Part shown: positions 22,799 to 33,160 of the stretch, piece after piece | Layout: each line of letters starts with the position of its first letter | How positions within the stretch are numbered: position 1 is the first letter of the stretch | Source of the DNA: an uncultured Clostridium sp. | Lineage (GTDB): Bacteria > Bacillota > Clostridia > Peptostreptococcales > Peptostreptococcaceae | Assembly (NCBI GenBank): GCA_945871955.1 | Contig: CAMBXR010000026.1 | Span: 1 to 34,401, forward strand | Length of the DNA stretch: 34,401 nt | Direction of reading: 5' to 3' | Made by a program: the position numbers and the translations under genes | Notes under the pieces: generated by a model | Told to the model about the DNA's origin: nothing | Databases searched by the model: none | Seen by the model: only the letters and a program-made list of their open reading frames with translations

Positions 22799-25700
22799 CT
22801 ACTCTGCAATATTATAAACTTTTAATTCATGATTATTAATTTGTTTCTTAGTTACCTTAACTAATGCCTTTAATGTATCTAGAGATGTCATAATATCCAC
22901 ATTATATTCAGTAGCTGTTCTTCTTATTTTAAATCCATCTCTTTTAGCATCATTACCTTTTGTAGGAGTATTTATAACCATATCTACTTGATTATTCATT
23001 ATAGCATCTAATATATTAGGTTTTCCTTCTCCTATTTTGTTAACAGTTACAGCATCTATGTCATTTCTTCTTAGAGTTTTAGCCGTTCCCTCTGTTGCTA
23101 AGAATGTGTAACCTAATTCTTTCATCTCTTTAGCTATATCTAAAAATTCTTCCTTGTCATGATCATTTACAGTTGCAAGAACCATTCCTCTATCATCTGA
23201 TATAGTTCTTCCTGCTGCCATAAATCCTTTATATAAAGCTTCTTCTAATGTTTCCCCAACACCTAAAACTTCCCCTGTAGATTTCATTTCTGGCCCTAGA
23301 CTTACATCTACTCTTGCAAGTTTTGACATAGAGAACACTGGCACTTTTACAGATACTAAATCTGGAGTTTTATATATACCTGTTCCATATCCTAAGTCTT
23401 TTAATTTAGCTCCAAGCATACATTTTGTAGCTAAATCAACTATTGGCACTTTACTCACTTTACTGATGTATGGAACTGTTCTACTTGCTCTTGGGTTAAC
23501 CTCTATTATATATAATTCTCCTTTGAATTCTATAAACTGAATATTAACCATCCCTAATACATTAAGCTCTAAAGCTATTTTCTTAGTATAATCTAATATT
23601 TTTTCTTTTATTTCATCAGATACATTTTGAGTAGGATACATTGTTATAGAGTCTCCAGAGTGAACTCCTGCTCTTTCTAGGTGTTCCATTATACCTGGTA
23701 TTAATATATCTTCTCCATCACATATTGCATCTACTTCTATTTCTCTACCTACTAAATACTTATCTATAAGTACTGGATTTTTGCTGTCTCTCTCAAATGC
23801 ACTTCTTAAGTATGCTTCTAACTTATGCTCTTCATAAGTTATCTCCATACCTTGACCACCAAGTACATAAGAAGGTCTAACAAGTACCGGGTAACCTATT
23901 TCTTTCGCATGATTTATACCTTCTTCAACTGACCATACAGCTATACCTTTTGGTCTGTTTATACCAAGCTTTTCAAGAAGCTCATCAAATTTTTCTCTAT
24001 CCTCTGCTGCATCTATATCTGAAAAGTCAGTTCCTAGTATTGGTATATTCTTTTCGTCTAAGAATTTAGCTAATTTTATAGCTGTTTGTCCTCCGAATTG
24101 AAGAATAACACCTTCTGGATTTTCTTTTTCTATTATATTTAAAACTTCTTCTTCTGTTAGTGGCTCAAAATATAATTTATCAGATATATCGAAGTCTGTA
24201 CTTACTGTTTCTGGGTTATTATTTATTATTATTGTTTCTATTCCCATGTTTCTTAATGATTTGATACAGTGTACTGAGCAGTAATCAAACTCTATACCTT
24301 GACCTATTCTTATTGGTCCAGATCCAAGAACTATTACTTTTTTCTTATCGCTAACAACTACTTCGTCATATTGCTCATAAGTTGAGTAGTAATATGGAGA
24401 TAGGGCATCAAATTCTCCACCACATGTATCAACCATTTTATAAGCTGGGTTTATATTGTATAAAGATCTAAGCTCATATACTTTTTCTGGGCTTATTTTC
24501 ATTAAGTCAGCTATACCTTTATCTGAGAATCCTTTTTTCTTTAATTGTTGTAAATAATCTTTATTTAAATCTTCTATTTTCATAGTTTTAAGTTGTTCTT
24601 CTTGTTCCACTATCCATTTGAATCTGTATAAGAACCATTTATCTACGCCAGTTATTTTCTCTATCATATCTAAGCTGTAGCCTCTTCTAATCATTTCACA
24701 TAAGTCAAATAATCTTTCATCATCTGGCATAACAACTCTTTCTTTTAACTCCTCTATTGTTCTTTCTTGTGATGGTTTATGAATTAATGAATATTTACCT
24801 ATTTCAAGAGATCTTATTCCTTTTAATAAAGCAGCTTCAAAGTTGCTACCTATACTCATTATTTCTCCTGTAGCCATCATTTTAGTTCCAAGAACTCTGT
24901 TTGCTTGTTTAAACTTATCAAAAGGCCATTTTGGTATTTTTACAACAACATAGTCTAATGTGGGTTCGAAACATGCCTTAGTTTTTTTAGTAACAGCATT
25001 TTCTATTTCATCTAATGTATATCCTAGTGCTATTTTAGCTGCAACTTTTGCTATTGGGTATCCTGTAGCTTTAGATGCTAGAGCTGATGATCTACTAACA
25101 CGAGGATTTATTTCTATTATTGCATATTCTAATCTATCTGGGTGAAGAGCTATCTGAACATTACATCCACCTTGTACTTCTATGGCATTTATTATATCTA
25201 TAGAAGCTGTTCTAAGTAATTGATATTCTACATCACTTAAAGTTTGACTTGGCGCTACAACTATACTATCTCCTGTATGTACTCCAACAGGGTCAACATT
25301 CTCCATATTACATACAGTTATACAGTTACCTTTACTGTCTCTCATTACTTCGTATTCTATTTCTTTCCATCCTTTTATACTTTTTTCTAAAAGAACTTGA
25401 GTAACTGGACTAAGCTGTAAACCATGATTTAGTATTTCTATTAATTCTTCTCTATTTTCAGCTATTCCCCCACCAGTTCCACCTAATGTGTAGGCTGGTC
25501 TAACTATTACTGGATAGCCTATTTTATCAGCATAAATAAGACCATCTTCTAAGTTAGTAACTATATCACTTTCTATTACAGGCTGATTTATAGCCCTCAT
25601 AGTTTCTCTAAATGTATCTCTATCTTCACCTTTTTTTATAGATTCTATAGATGTTCCGATTACTTTTACATTATATTTATCTAATATACCTGCATCACTT

Positions 25701-26005
25701 AATTCAACAGCTAAGTTAAGTCCTGTTTGACCACCCATACCTGCTAGTAAACTATCTGGTCTTTCTTTCTCTATTACTTTTTCTATAGCCTCTATTGTTA
25801 ATGGCTCTATATATATTTTATCGGCAACTTCTTTGTCCGTCATAATAGTTGCTGGATTACTATTTATAAGTACAACTTCTATTCCCTCTTCTTTTAAAGC
25901 TCCACAAGCTTGAGTTCCCGAATAGTCGAACTCGGCTGCTTGACCTATAATTATAGGTCCTGAACCTAATACTAATGTTTTTTTGATACTATCTATTTTA
26001 GGCAT
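22799..26005 (-). CDS. carB: Carbamoyl-phosphate synthase large subunit
   Basis: CarB makes carbamoyl phosphate from bicarbonate, ammonia (from CarA) and two ATP, feeding pyrimidine and arginine synthesis. The 1068-residue length is standard. Two homologous ATP-grasp halves are seen, each starting with a nucleotide loop ([20 protein letters not shown] at about 11-30; [18 protein letters not shown] near 555-572). Each half also has a [12 protein letters not shown] / [12 protein letters not shown] block and [17 protein letters not shown] / [16 protein letters not shown]. The C-terminal MGS-like allosteric domain (about 930-1060) should bind UMP/ornithine-type effectors. GAGGGAG precedes the ATG. 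It is the last gene of the unit, 22 bp after carA. Confidence 0.98.
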   Translation of the reverse strand: MPKIDSIKKTLVLGSGPIIIGQAAEFDYSGTQACGALKEEGIEVVLINSNPATIMTDKEVADKIYIEPLTIEAIEKVIEKERPDSLLAGMGGQTGLNLAVELSDAGILDKYNVKVIGTSIESIKKGEDRDTFRETMRAINQPVIESDIVTNLEDGLIYADKIGYPVIVRPAYTLGGTGGGIAENREELIEILNHGLQLSPVTQVLLEKSIKGWKEIEYEVMRDSKGNCITVCNMENVDPVGVHTGDSIVVAPSQTLSDVEYQLLRTASIDIINAIEVQGGCNVQIALHPDRLEYAIIEINPRVSRSSALASKATGYPIAKVAAKIALGYTLDEIENAVTKKTKACFEPTLDYVVVKIPKWPFDKFKQANRVLGTKMMATGEIMSIGSNFEAALLKGIRSLEIGKYSLIHKPSQERTIEELKERVVMPDDERLFDLCEMIRRGYSLDMIEKITGVDKWFLYRFKWIVEQEEQLKTMKIEDLNKDYLQQLKKKGFSDKGIADLMKISPEKVYELRSLYNINPAYKMVDTCGGEFDALSPYYYSTYEQYDEVVVSDKKKVIVLGSGPIRIGQGIEFDYCSVHCIKSLRNMGIETIIINNNPETVSTDFDISDKLYFEPLTEEEVLNIIEKENPEGVILQFGGQTAIKLAKFLDEKNIPILGTDFSDIDAAEDREKFDELLEKLGINRPKGIAVWSVEEGINHAKEIGYPVLVRPSYVLGGQGMEITYEEHKLEAYLRSAFERDSKNPVLIDKYLVGREIEVDAICDGEDILIPGIMEHLERAGVHSGDSITMYPTQNVSDEIKEKILDYTKKIALELNVLGMVNIQFIEFKGELYIIEVNPRASRTVPYISKVSKVPIVDLATKCMLGAKLKDLGYGTGIYKTPDLVSVKVPVFSMSKLARVDVSLGPEMKSTGEVLGVGETLEEALYKGFMAAGRTISDDRGMVLATVNDHDKEEFLDIAKEMKELGYTFLATEGTAKTLRRNDIDAVTVNKIGEGKPNILDAIMNNQVDMVINTPTKGNDAKRDGFKIRRTATEYNVDIMTSLDTLKALVKVTKKQINNHELKVYNIAE

Positions 26006-26027
26006 AACTTCTTCTCCCTCTAAACAA

Positions 26028-27077
26028 TTATAATAATTCTAAAAATTTATCAAATACATAAGTGCTGTCTTTTGGTCCTGGACAAGCTTCTGGATGATAT
26101 TGAACACTATATACTGGTAATTCTTTGTGTCTCATTCCTTCTACTGTATTATCATTTAAATTGATTTGAGTAACTTTCATGCACTCTGGCACTTCACTTA
26201 CATAATATCCGTGGTTTTGAGCAGTTATAAATACTCTATCTTCTTCAAAATCTTTTACTGGATGATTTCCACCTCTATGACCAAATTTAAGTTTTGAAGT
26301 TTTTCCTCCGAATACTTTTCCTAAAATTTGATGTCCTAAGCAAATTCCCACAACAGGTTTTTTACCTATCATTTTTTTAACATTATTAACTATTTCCTCT
26401 AAATCATCTGGATCCCCAGGCCCATTTGATAAGAATATTAAATCAGGTTCACTGGCTAAAACCTCTTCTGCAGGAGTTAGTGCAGGGAATATAGTTATGT
26501 CACATCCCCTCTGTGCAAAATTATCAACTATATTTTGTTTTACACCATAATCCATTATTGCTACTTTAGGTCCATTACCTTTTATATATTCCACCTTTTT
26601 TCTTGAAACAGTTAAAACTGCTTGTGTATTATCAAATATATCTAACTTATGCTTCACATCTTCAAGTTTAGCATTTTTATCTATTGTTATAATACCTTTC
26701 ATAGTACCATTATTTCTTAGTATTTTTGTTAAAGCTCTTGTGTCTATTCCTTCAAGTCCTATAATTTTATTTTGTTTAAGATACACCTCTAAACTCATTT
26801 CACATCTAAAGTTATTTGGTGCATCACTTTTTTCCCTAACAATAAATCCTTTTACTGCAACCATTTTAGATTGTACATCTTCTAAGTTTATTCCATAGTT
26901 TCCTATTAAAGGATATGTCATTGTTACTATTTGTCCGTAATAAGAAGGATCTGTTAAAACTTCCCCATAACCAGTCATTGAAGTATTAAACACTACTTCT
27001 CCAACAGAATCTTCTAAATAACCAAATGCTTTACCTTCAAAAATCGTTCCATCTTCTAAAATTAATTTTGCCTTCAT
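26028..27077 (-). CDS. carA: Carbamoyl-phosphate synthase small subunit (glutaminase)
   Basis: CarA hydrolyses glutamine and channels ammonia to CarB. The 349-residue protein has the N-terminal CarA domain ([21 protein letters not shown]) and a C-terminal class I amidotransferase domain. The nucleophile cysteine is in [15 protein letters not shown], with the His/Glu of the triad in [19 protein letters not shown] is nine bases before the ATG. It is placed between pyrF (12-bp gap) and carB (22-bp gap), so all three are made from one PyrR-controlled message. Confidence 0.98.
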   Translation of the reverse strand: MKAKLILEDGTIFEGKAFGYLEDSVGEVVFNTSMTGYGEVLTDPSYYGQIVTMTYPLIGNYGINLEDVQSKMVAVKGFIVREKSDAPNNFRCEMSLEVYLKQNKIIGLEGIDTRALTKILRNNGTMKGIITIDKNAKLEDVKHKLDIFDNTQAVLTVSRKKVEYIKGNGPKVAIMDYGVKQNIVDNFAQRGCDITIFPALTPAEEVLASEPDLIFLSNGPGDPDDLEEIVNNVKKMIGKKPVVGICLGHQILGKVFGGKTSKLKFGHRGGNHPVKDFEEDRVFITAQNHGYYVSEVPECMKVTQINLNDNTVEGMRHKELPVYSVQYHPEACPGPKDSTYVFDKFLELL

Positions 27078-27089
27078 ATATCTTGCCCC

Positions 27090-27806
27090 CTAAGCATTTT
27101 CTATTTCTCTTGCAATATCAATCGCTGATTGTTTTGGATTTTCACTTTGAGTTATAGGTCTACCAACAACTAAGTACTTAGCACCATTTCTGATTGCATC
27201 TGCTGGTGTTACTACTCTTTTTTGATCTCCTGCACTTGAAGATGATGGTCTTATTCCAGGACATACAGTTACAAAATCTTCCCCGCAAACTTCTACTATT
27301 TTATCTACCTCTTTTGCTGAACATACAACTCCATCTATTCCAGATTCTTTAGCTAATTTAGCTCTTTTTATTGCTAATTCTTCAGTTGTCATATTACATC
27401 CTATATCTTGTAAATCTTCATTACTTAATGAAGTTAATACTGTAACCCCAACAATTATAGGTTTTTCTATATTTAATCTTTCAGCTTCTTCTTTTGCCAC
27501 TAAAGCACACTGTCTCATCCCCTCTAAATCTGAAACATGTATTGTCATTAGCCATACATTATCCCTTACAGCTGCTTTAACTGCACTTTTCATTGTGTTA
27601 GGTATATCATGGAATTTAAGATCTAAAAATATCTTTTTCCCTTTTTCTTTAAGATAATCTACTGTTTTTCCCTTTGTAGCAACGTATTGCTCTAATCCCA
27701 CCTTAAAAATATCTACACTGTCTTCTAGCTGGTCTATTAATTCCTTAGCTTTATCAAATTCATCTGTATCAATTGCAACTATTAATCTGTCTTTTGCATT
27801 TATCAT
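27090..27806 (-). CDS. pyrF: Orotidine-5'-phosphate decarboxylase
   Basis: PyrF performs the last step of UMP synthesis. The 238-residue TIM barrel has Asp and Lys of the active-site tetrad in IFLDLKFHDIPNT (Lys64 in ATG numbering), the phosphate-binding VCPGIRP and the closing VVGRPITQS. I use ATG 27806, eight bases after GAGGGAG; the GTG start at 27815 falls inside that ribosome site. It is the first gene after the pyr leader. The other pyrimidine genes (pyrB, C, D, E, K) and pyrR are not in the window. Confidence 0.96.
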   Translation of the reverse strand: MINAKDRLIVAIDTDEFDKAKELIDQLEDSVDIFKVGLEQYVATKGKTVDYLKEKGKKIFLDLKFHDIPNTMKSAVKAAVRDNVWLMTIHVSDLEGMRQCALVAKEEAERLNIEKPIIVGVTVLTSLSNEDLQDIGCNMTTEELAIKRAKLAKESGIDGVVCSAKEVDKIVEVCGEDFVTVCPGIRPSSSSAGDQKRVVTPADAIRNGAKYLVVGRPITQSENPKQSAIDIAREIENA

Positions 27807-27833
27807 TTTATTCACTCCCTCTTAATAAAGCCC

Positions 27834-27871
27834 ATAAAAAAATCCTTACACCAAAAAGAGGTATAAGGATT
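27834..27871 (-). terminator. Attenuator terminator of the pyr leader
   Basis: In the leader RNA AATCCTTATACC (27860-27871) pairs with GGTGTAAGGATT (27841-27852) with one G-U pair and a 7-nt loop, followed by a run of T residues. It stands 28 bp before the pyrF start, so when formed it blocks the whole operon. Confidence 0.88.
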
Positions 27872-27933
27872 GTGTATGCATAATCTAAACAATAAAAAAT
27901 GAGTAGTATTAGTTTATGTTTATTATCTTTATC

Positions 27934-27947
27934 AGCCTCTCTGGACT
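27934..27947 (-). promoter_or_regulatory. PyrR-binding site 2 in the pyr leader
   Basis: Leader RNA AGUCCAGAGAGGCU exactly matches the PyrR-binding loop consensus. GUCUUU upstream and AAAGAU downstream can close it as a 6-bp stem. It is the site nearest the attenuator. Confidence 0.85.
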
Positions 27948-28011
27948 ATTTTAAAAGACTTTATTATATTTTATTAAAATTTGTTTAACAAATAAATCAA
28001 ATAATTCTACA

Positions 28012-28025
28012 AGCCTCTCTGGACT
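28012..28025 (-). promoter_or_regulatory. PyrR-binding site 1 in the pyr leader
   Basis: A second exact copy of AGUCCAGAGAGGCU, enclosed by AAUAAUU and AAUUAUU as a 7-bp closing stem. It lies just after the transcription start. A weak AT-only hairpin (27979-27993) followed by TTTTAAT lies between the two sites and could be a relic or weak first terminator. Confidence 0.85.
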
Positions 28026-28068
28026 TTTTCACTAATTATTATGATTTTATTAATTTTAAGTTTATATA

Positions 28069-28097
28069 ATTATTGCACTTATTATATCTTATGTCAA
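28069..28097 (-). promoter_or_regulatory. Sigma-A promoter of pyrF-carA-carB
   Basis: TTGACA (28092-28097), 17 bp with TG in extended -10 position, AATAAT (28069-28074) on the minus strand. The leader is about 256 nt long, and it and the promoter fill the gene-free stretch between pyrF and the nitroreductase gene. Confidence 0.75.
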
Positions 28098-28125
28098 CTG
28101 TTCTTCAAATATAAAATATTTTTTA

Positions 28126-28962
28126 TTATTTATTTTTTTCTATAATACTAATAAAGTATTCTTTTCTTCTTCCATCTTTTACATTTTTCTTGATATATTC
28201 CACTGATATGTTTTTTTCTTTGCAACATATATCAAAATGTCTTAAAGCTGCACCCATACTTATTTTATTTTCATCTTCTATTCCCAGTCTTCTTCTAGGT
28301 TCTTTTTCATATAGGTCGAAGCCATATTCCTTTTCTTTGAATATCCAAGGTTGTTTATTCATAATAGAAGGTGCAACTCTTACTCCTTCTAATACATCAT
28401 TCCACTTAGGATTAAATTCTTTACAAATATCTTTTATTTTTTTTCTATCATAACTTCTTTTGCTTTTTCTAAATAAACTATCATATTCGTCTGGATAGCC
28501 AATAGCTAATAGTGAAACCGGATATTCTACTTTACTTTCGTCTATTTCTATATCCTCATCATCTATTTCTTCATCATATTCACTATTTGTTTCATCTAAT
28601 TGTATAAACTCACGTACATCTTCTTTTTTTAATTTACATTTAAGCCATGTAGATCCTACACCTAAGCAAGTCAATTCTAGGACTAACTCTTCTATAGCAA
28701 AACCTATATTTTGTAAGTAATCTTCACCTTTATTTGAAGTTATAAGTATATAATGAGGAGCCCTTACTCCAGATTCTTTACCTATAAAAAAGTGTATTAA
28801 ATGTCCCCTTTCAATTAAATGGGCTTTAATATTTAAATCGTTATTTAGATAAGTTATATTGCCACATAGACGTTTTATTTCTTCTAATAATGGTTTTTTT
28901 ATTGTTTTATTTGAATAACCTTTTATTGATTTTCTATAAAAAAGAGCGTCATATAACTCCAT
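28126..28962 (-). CDS. Nitroreductase-like flavoprotein (TM1586 type)
   Basis: The 278-residue protein has the FMN nitroreductase fold in the fused form of the TM1586 group, in which one chain carries both half-sites. The opening ELYDALFYRKSIKGYSNK is the FMN-phosphate Arg/Ser region. APHYILITSN and IGFAIEELVLELTCLGVGSTWL form the first half, and VAPSIMNKQPWIF with ISMGAALRHFDICCKE the second. An acidic insert (about 125-143, DE-rich) separates the halves. The substrate is unknown; such proteins reduce quinones, nitro compounds or nothing tested. AGGAGG precedes the ATG. No terminator follows, so it could read into the pyr leader. Confidence 0.82.
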   Translation of the reverse strand: MELYDALFYRKSIKGYSNKTIKKPLLEEIKRLCGNITYLNNDLNIKAHLIERGHLIHFFIGKESGVRAPHYILITSNKGEDYLQNIGFAIEELVLELTCLGVGSTWLKCKLKKEDVREFIQLDETNSEYDEEIDDEDIEIDESKVEYPVSLLAIGYPDEYDSLFRKSKRSYDRKKIKDICKEFNPKWNDVLEGVRVAPSIMNKQPWIFKEKEYGFDLYEKEPRRRLGIEDENKISMGAALRHFDICCKEKNISVEYIKKNVKDGRRKEYFISIIEKNK

Positions 28963-29177
28963 CTATAACCTCCTAACTGAATTGTTTTCCCATCATTTAT
29001 ATAAATATATTAAATATAGATGTTATCAATTTCTTAATTTACTATTACTATTTTATTATAAGATTTTTATAGATTTTTTAAAATAAAATATTTAAATTTT
29101 GTACATTTTTTATGAAAAATTTGATTATTTTTTTAACTAAATTAAGTTTGTGTATGATTATTTTTAATCTGATTAAA

Positions 29178-29198
29178 ATTATAACATAATGTTATAAT
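29178..29198. promoter_or_regulatory. Palindrome over the -10 of the aminopeptidase gene
   Basis: ATTATAACAT (29178-29187) and its exact complement ATGTTATAAT (29189-29198) are separated by one A. The right arm ends in a perfect -10 TATAAT (29193-29198), but the matching -35 is poor. It could be an operator; palindromes are also easier to get by chance in AT-rich DNA. Confidence 0.4.
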
Positions 29199-29234
29199 AT
29201 GATTATTACTATATTTTATCAATGGAGGATTAAA

Positions 29235-30464
29235 ATGGATTTTGATAGAAATTTAAAAAAGTATGCTGAATTAGCTATTAAAGTTGGAGTAAATATTCAA
29301 CCTAATCAAACTTTACTTATTAGAACACCAATTGAATGTGCAGATTTTGTAAGATATGCTGTAGAATGCGCTTATAAAAATGGAGCTAGAAACGTACATG
29401 TGGAGTGGTCAGATGAACAATGCTCATTATCTAGATATTTATATGCGCCAGATGAAGTATTTGATGAATTTCCTCATTGGGTTTCTGAACAATATGTTCA
29501 TATAGCAAAAGAGGGAGGAGCATTCTTAAGTGTATATGCTTCTAATCCAGATTTACTTAAAGATGTAGATCCTAAAAGAGTTGCTGCTTATCAAAAAGCT
29601 TCTGGTGTGGCCTTAAAAGAATGGAGATCTTATACATTAACTGATAAATGTAAGTGGAGTATTGTTTCTGTTCCTACTAAACCTTGGGCTCATAAAGTAT
29701 TCCCTGATTTATCTGAAGATGAAGCTGTAGATAAACTTTGGGATTTAATATTTAAATGCACAAGAGTAGACCAAGAAGATCCTATAGAAGCTTGGCATAA
29801 ACATAATGAAAATTTAGATAAAAGAACTAAATTCTTAAACGACAATAAATTTAAAACTTTAAGATATAAGTCAGCAAAAACTGATTTAACTATAGGTCTT
29901 CCTGAAAATCATATTTGGGAAAGTGGCGCTTCTGTAGATCCTAATGGAGTTAACTTTAATCCAAATATGCCAACAGAAGAAATATTCACTCTACCACATA
30001 AATATAAAGTAGATGGTGTAGTACATAGTTCTAAACCATTAGTTTATGGTGGTAATGTAATCGATGATTTCTCTTTAACATTTAAAGATGGTAAAATTAT
30101 AGAATGTTCTGCTACTAAAGGTGAAGAAACTTTAAAAAATCTTATCGAAACAGATGAGGGTTCTCACTATTTAGGAGAGGTGGCATTAGTTCCTTATAAA
30201 TCTCCTATATCAGACACTAATGTAGTATTCTACAACACATTATATGACGAAAATGCATCTTGTCATTTAGCTATTGGTTCAGCTTACGCAACTTGTATAA
30301 AAGATGGTGCTGATTTACCTAAAGAAGAATATGATAAATATGGTATAAATGACAGTTTAACTCATGTTGACTTTATGATAGGATCTCCTGATTTAGATAT
30401 AACTGGAGAAACTTATGACGGAGAAACAATACAAATATTTAAAAATGGAAACTGGGCATTTTAA
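29235..30464 (+). CDS. M29 family aminopeptidase (AmpS/PepS/AmpT-like)
   Basis: A cytosolic dinuclear-metal aminopeptidase that removes N-terminal residues from peptides. The 409-residue length is typical of M29. Likely metal ligands lie in the second half, within GLPENHIWESGA, MPTEEIFTLPHK, YLGEVALVP, NTLYDENASCHLAIGSAY and SLTHVDFMIGSPDLDI; the last two carry the conserved His and Asp. ATG 29235 is preceded by TGGAGG at seven bases; the longer frame starting at 29199 lies upstream of it and has no ribosome site. It is a single gene divergent from the nitroreductase, with its own terminator, and a palindrome overlaps its -10. Confidence 0.94.
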   Translation: MDFDRNLKKYAELAIKVGVNIQPNQTLLIRTPIECADFVRYAVECAYKNGARNVHVEWSDEQCSLSRYLYAPDEVFDEFPHWVSEQYVHIAKEGGAFLSVYASNPDLLKDVDPKRVAAYQKASGVALKEWRSYTLTDKCKWSIVSVPTKPWAHKVFPDLSEDEAVDKLWDLIFKCTRVDQEDPIEAWHKHNENLDKRTKFLNDNKFKTLRYKSAKTDLTIGLPENHIWESGASVDPNGVNFNPNMPTEEIFTLPHKYKVDGVVHSSKPLVYGGNVIDDFSLTFKDGKIIECSATKGEETLKNLIETDEGSHYLGEVALVPYKSPISDTNVVFYNTLYDENASCHLAIGSAYATCIKDGADLPKEEYDKYGINDSLTHVDFMIGSPDLDITGETYDGETIQIFKNGNWAF

Positions 30465-30487
30465 ATATTAATAAATATATAGAAAAC

Positions 30488-30516
30488 AAAAAGAGGCTAT
30501 CAAATAGCCTCTTTTT
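30488..30516 (+). terminator. Terminator of the aminopeptidase gene
   Basis: A 12-bp perfect stem (AAAAAGAGGCTA at 30488-30499, TAGCCTCTTTTT at 30505-30516) with a 5-nt loop, ending in a T run on the plus strand and nearly symmetrical for the minus strand. Confidence 0.92.
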
Positions 30517-30766
30517 ATGTTGACGAGAAATTTTTAATTTTGTTTAATCTAAAATAGATTAATTAGTAGTCGGTAATTAATCTGTATATACTACATCAAA
30601 TAACTCTTTTATTTATGTATGAATTATTTAAATGATTAATTTTTCAACTTACTATTATTTAATATTAACATATAAATACAATTTATAATATATTTTTTAC
30701 TTATTTTAAATCAATAAAATTATAAACTGTTATTATATTTTAACATATTTTTATATTTTATTTCAA
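30517..30766. other. Intergenic stretch between aminopeptidase and metH
   Basis: Very AT-rich. The only structure is a cluster of mutually exclusive hairpins: AGATTAATTA (30556-30565) can pair with TAATTAATCT (30574-30583) or with TTAATCT just upstream (30544-30550). Neither has a clear U tract and it is about 180 bp from the metH stop, so I do not call it a terminator. No reading frame is supported. Confidence 0.4.
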
Positions 30767-33160
30767 TTATATTTTATTGCTAAAATTTATTTTAGCTATT
30801 TCTATAGCTGACTTAGCATCTTTAGAATAATAATCTGCATTTATTTTTTGTGCATATTCTTTAGTAACTACGGCTCCACCTACAAATACTTTTGCAGCGA
30901 TATTATTTTCTTTTAATGCTTCTATAGTCTTTTTCATATTTTCAACTGTAGTAGTCATTAAAGCACTAAGACCTATAAGTTCAATTTCTTCTTCCTTAGC
31001 CCTTTTTACAACTTCTTCAATTGGAACATCTTTCCCTAAGTCTATAACTTCATATCCATAGTTTTCAAGCATTATTTTTACTATGTTTTTACCTATATCA
31101 TGAATATCACCTTGAACAGTGGCAACTATTATCTTTCCTTTATTTGATGAAGTATTGTTTTTACTTAATCTTTCTTTTATTATATTTAAAGCAATTTTGA
31201 CTGTTTCTGCTGATTGTATCATTTGTGGTAAGAATAACTCACCTTTATCATATTTAGCTCCAACCTTATCTAATGCCGGTATTAAAACTTCATCTAATAT
31301 ATAATGCTCATCTTTAGATTCTAAAATTTTAAAAGTTAAATCCTTAGCTTCTTCTTTTAGACCTCTTTCTATGGCATCTTCTAAAGTTAAATTTTCATGG
31401 TTTTTGTGTTCTTTTATTTTATTATAATTTGCAACATTTTTGTATTTATCAATATAGTTTAAGCAACCTTTATCCATATTGCTTATTACTTTATACGCAT
31501 CTATAGATTGTACCATCCCTTTATCTTCTGTATTTATTATTGCTAAATCTAATCCTGAACCTAAAGCTAAATTTAAATAAGTATTATTTAAACCTGATCT
31601 ATTAGGTACTCCAAAAGATATATTAGAAACACCTAAAATAGTTTTACACCCCAAGTTTTCTTTTACCATTTTTATTGCTTTTATGGTTTCCATAGCTTCA
31701 TTTTGTTGAGCTGAAACTGTAAGTGATAAACAATCTATAAAAATATCTTTTCTTCTTATACCATAAGATTCTGCTCGTTCAACTATCTTCTTAGCAATTT
31801 CAAATCTACCTTGAGCAGTACTTGGTATTCCTTTTTCATCTAAAGTTAACCCTACCACACAAGCCCCATATTTTTTTGCTAAAGGTAGTATGGTTTCTAA
31901 AGAACTCTCTTTACCATTTACAGAATTTAATATAGTTCTTCCATTATAGTATCTAAGTCCAGCTTCCAAAGCTTTTACATTAGATGAATCTATTTGAAGA
32001 GGTACATCCACAACTTCTTGTATACCTTTTATAACCCTTTTCATTGCTTTTTCTTCATCTATATCAGGAACACCTACATTTACGTTTAATATTTCTGAAC
32101 CTTCATTACTTTGCTCTAAAGATAAATTTATTACATAATCATTATTTCCACTAGTATATGCATCAATTAATGGTTGTCTACCTGTTGGGTTTAATCTTTC
32201 TCCCACTATGGTAGGACCTTGTATATCTACGTATTTTGCAGCAGAACACACAATAGTTGATTCTTTTCTTTTAGGCTCTTTCTTTTGTAACTTATCTATA
32301 TTATCACAAATTTCTTTAATAAAAGTTTCATTAGTTCCACAACATCCTCCTATAATAGATACCCCTAAATCAACAAATTTTTTCACTCCTTGAAAAAATT
32401 CTTCAGCTGTCATTTTATAAATAGTTTCATTATTTTCTATTACTGGTAAACCTGCATTTGCTTGAACTATTACAGGAACATTTGCTAATTCTGTAATTAT
32501 TTTAACTATTGGTAAAAGTTGCTTTGGCCCAAGAGAACAGTTAACACCAAGTGCATCTACACCCAAACCTTCTATTGTTGCCACCATAGCTTGAGGTAAA
32601 CATCCAGTAAAACTTCTTCCATTTTCATCAAAAGTCATAGTACATATAACTGGTAGATTTGTATTTTCCTTAGCTGCCAATACTGCTGCCTTAGCTTCAT
32701 AAAGGTCCATCATAGTTTCTATAATAATTAAATCTGCTCCACTTTTTTCACCTTGAATAGCTTGTCTTTTAAATATTTCATAAGCTCTATCAAAAGATAA
32801 AGTTCCCATAGGCTCTAACATTTCGCCAATTGGCCCCATGTCTAGAGCAACAAATCTAGGTTTACTTTTATCACTTTCTTCTATAGCTTGTTTAGCTATT
32901 TTAACAGATTTATCTATTATTTCTTCCACTGTATATCCTAATTTTTCTACCTTTAACTCATTACATCCAAATGTATTAGTAGTTAATACATTACTTCCTG
33001 CTTCTAAATATTTTTTATGTATTTTTAATAACTTGTCAGGATTTCTAACTCCAAATATTTCTGGATTATCACCAATAGGAAGGCCTTCTCTTTGAAGCAT
33101 TGTTCCCATTGCACCATCAAATATTAGTAAATTATCTTTTAGATATTCTTTAATTTCCAC
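30767..33160 (-). CDS. metH: Cobalamin-dependent methionine synthase, lacking the activation domain
   Basis: MetH transfers a methyl group from methyltetrahydrofolate through cobalamin to homocysteine. Domains in order: homocysteine-binding barrel (about 1-290; zinc cysteines Cys208 in GVNCSLGP and Cys273-Cys274 in GGCCGTNE), folate barrel (about 310-565), helical cap (about 580-665), and B12-binding domain with the cobalt ligand His687 in GDIHDIGKNI. The C-terminal SAM-dependent reactivation domain of E. coli MetH is absent and is encoded by the gene upstream. I chose the GTG at 33160, with AAAGGAGG nine bases before it; the longer ATG frame would translate that site as Lys-Arg-Arg. It overlaps the activation gene by 11 nt. 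Confidence 0.95.
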   Translation of the reverse strand: MEIKEYLKDNLLIFDGAMGTMLQREGLPIGDNPEIFGVRNPDKLLKIHKKYLEAGSNVLTTNTFGCNELKVEKLGYTVEEIIDKSVKIAKQAIEESDKSKPRFVALDMGPIGEMLEPMGTLSFDRAYEIFKRQAIQGEKSGADLIIIETMMDLYEAKAAVLAAKENTNLPVICTMTFDENGRSFTGCLPQAMVATIEGLGVDALGVNCSLGPKQLLPIVKIITELANVPVIVQANAGLPVIENNETIYKMTAEEFFQGVKKFVDLGVSIIGGCCGTNETFIKEICDNIDKLQKKEPKRKESTIVCSAAKYVDIQGPTIVGERLNPTGRQPLIDAYTSGNNDYVINLSLEQSNEGSEILNVNVGVPDIDEEKAMKRVIKGIQEVVDVPLQIDSSNVKALEAGLRYYNGRTILNSVNGKESSLETILPLAKKYGACVVGLTLDEKGIPSTAQGRFEIAKKIVERAESYGIRRKDIFIDCLSLTVSAQQNEAMETIKAIKMVKENLGCKTILGVSNISFGVPNRSGLNNTYLNLALGSGLDLAIINTEDKGMVQSIDAYKVISNMDKGCLNYIDKYKNVANYNKIKEHKNHENLTLEDAIERGLKEEAKDLTFKILESKDEHYILDEVLIPALDKVGAKYDKGELFLPQMIQSAETVKIALNIIKERLSKNNTSSNKGKIIVATVQGDIHDIGKNIVKIMLENYGYEVIDLGKDVPIEEVVKRAKEEEIELIGLSALMTTTVENMKKTIEALKENNIAAKVFVGGAVVTKEYAQKINADYYSKDAKSAIEIAKINFSNKI

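Noticed and set aside
27979-27993. Terminator between the two PyrR sites
   Set aside because: The stem is AT-only with five usable pairs; too weak to call, only noted as a possible relic.
30544-30583. Alternative hairpins in the aminopeptidase-metH gap, as a riboswitch or terminator
   Set aside because: No U tract, AT-only stems, far from both genes and downstream of both; no candidate gene to regulate.
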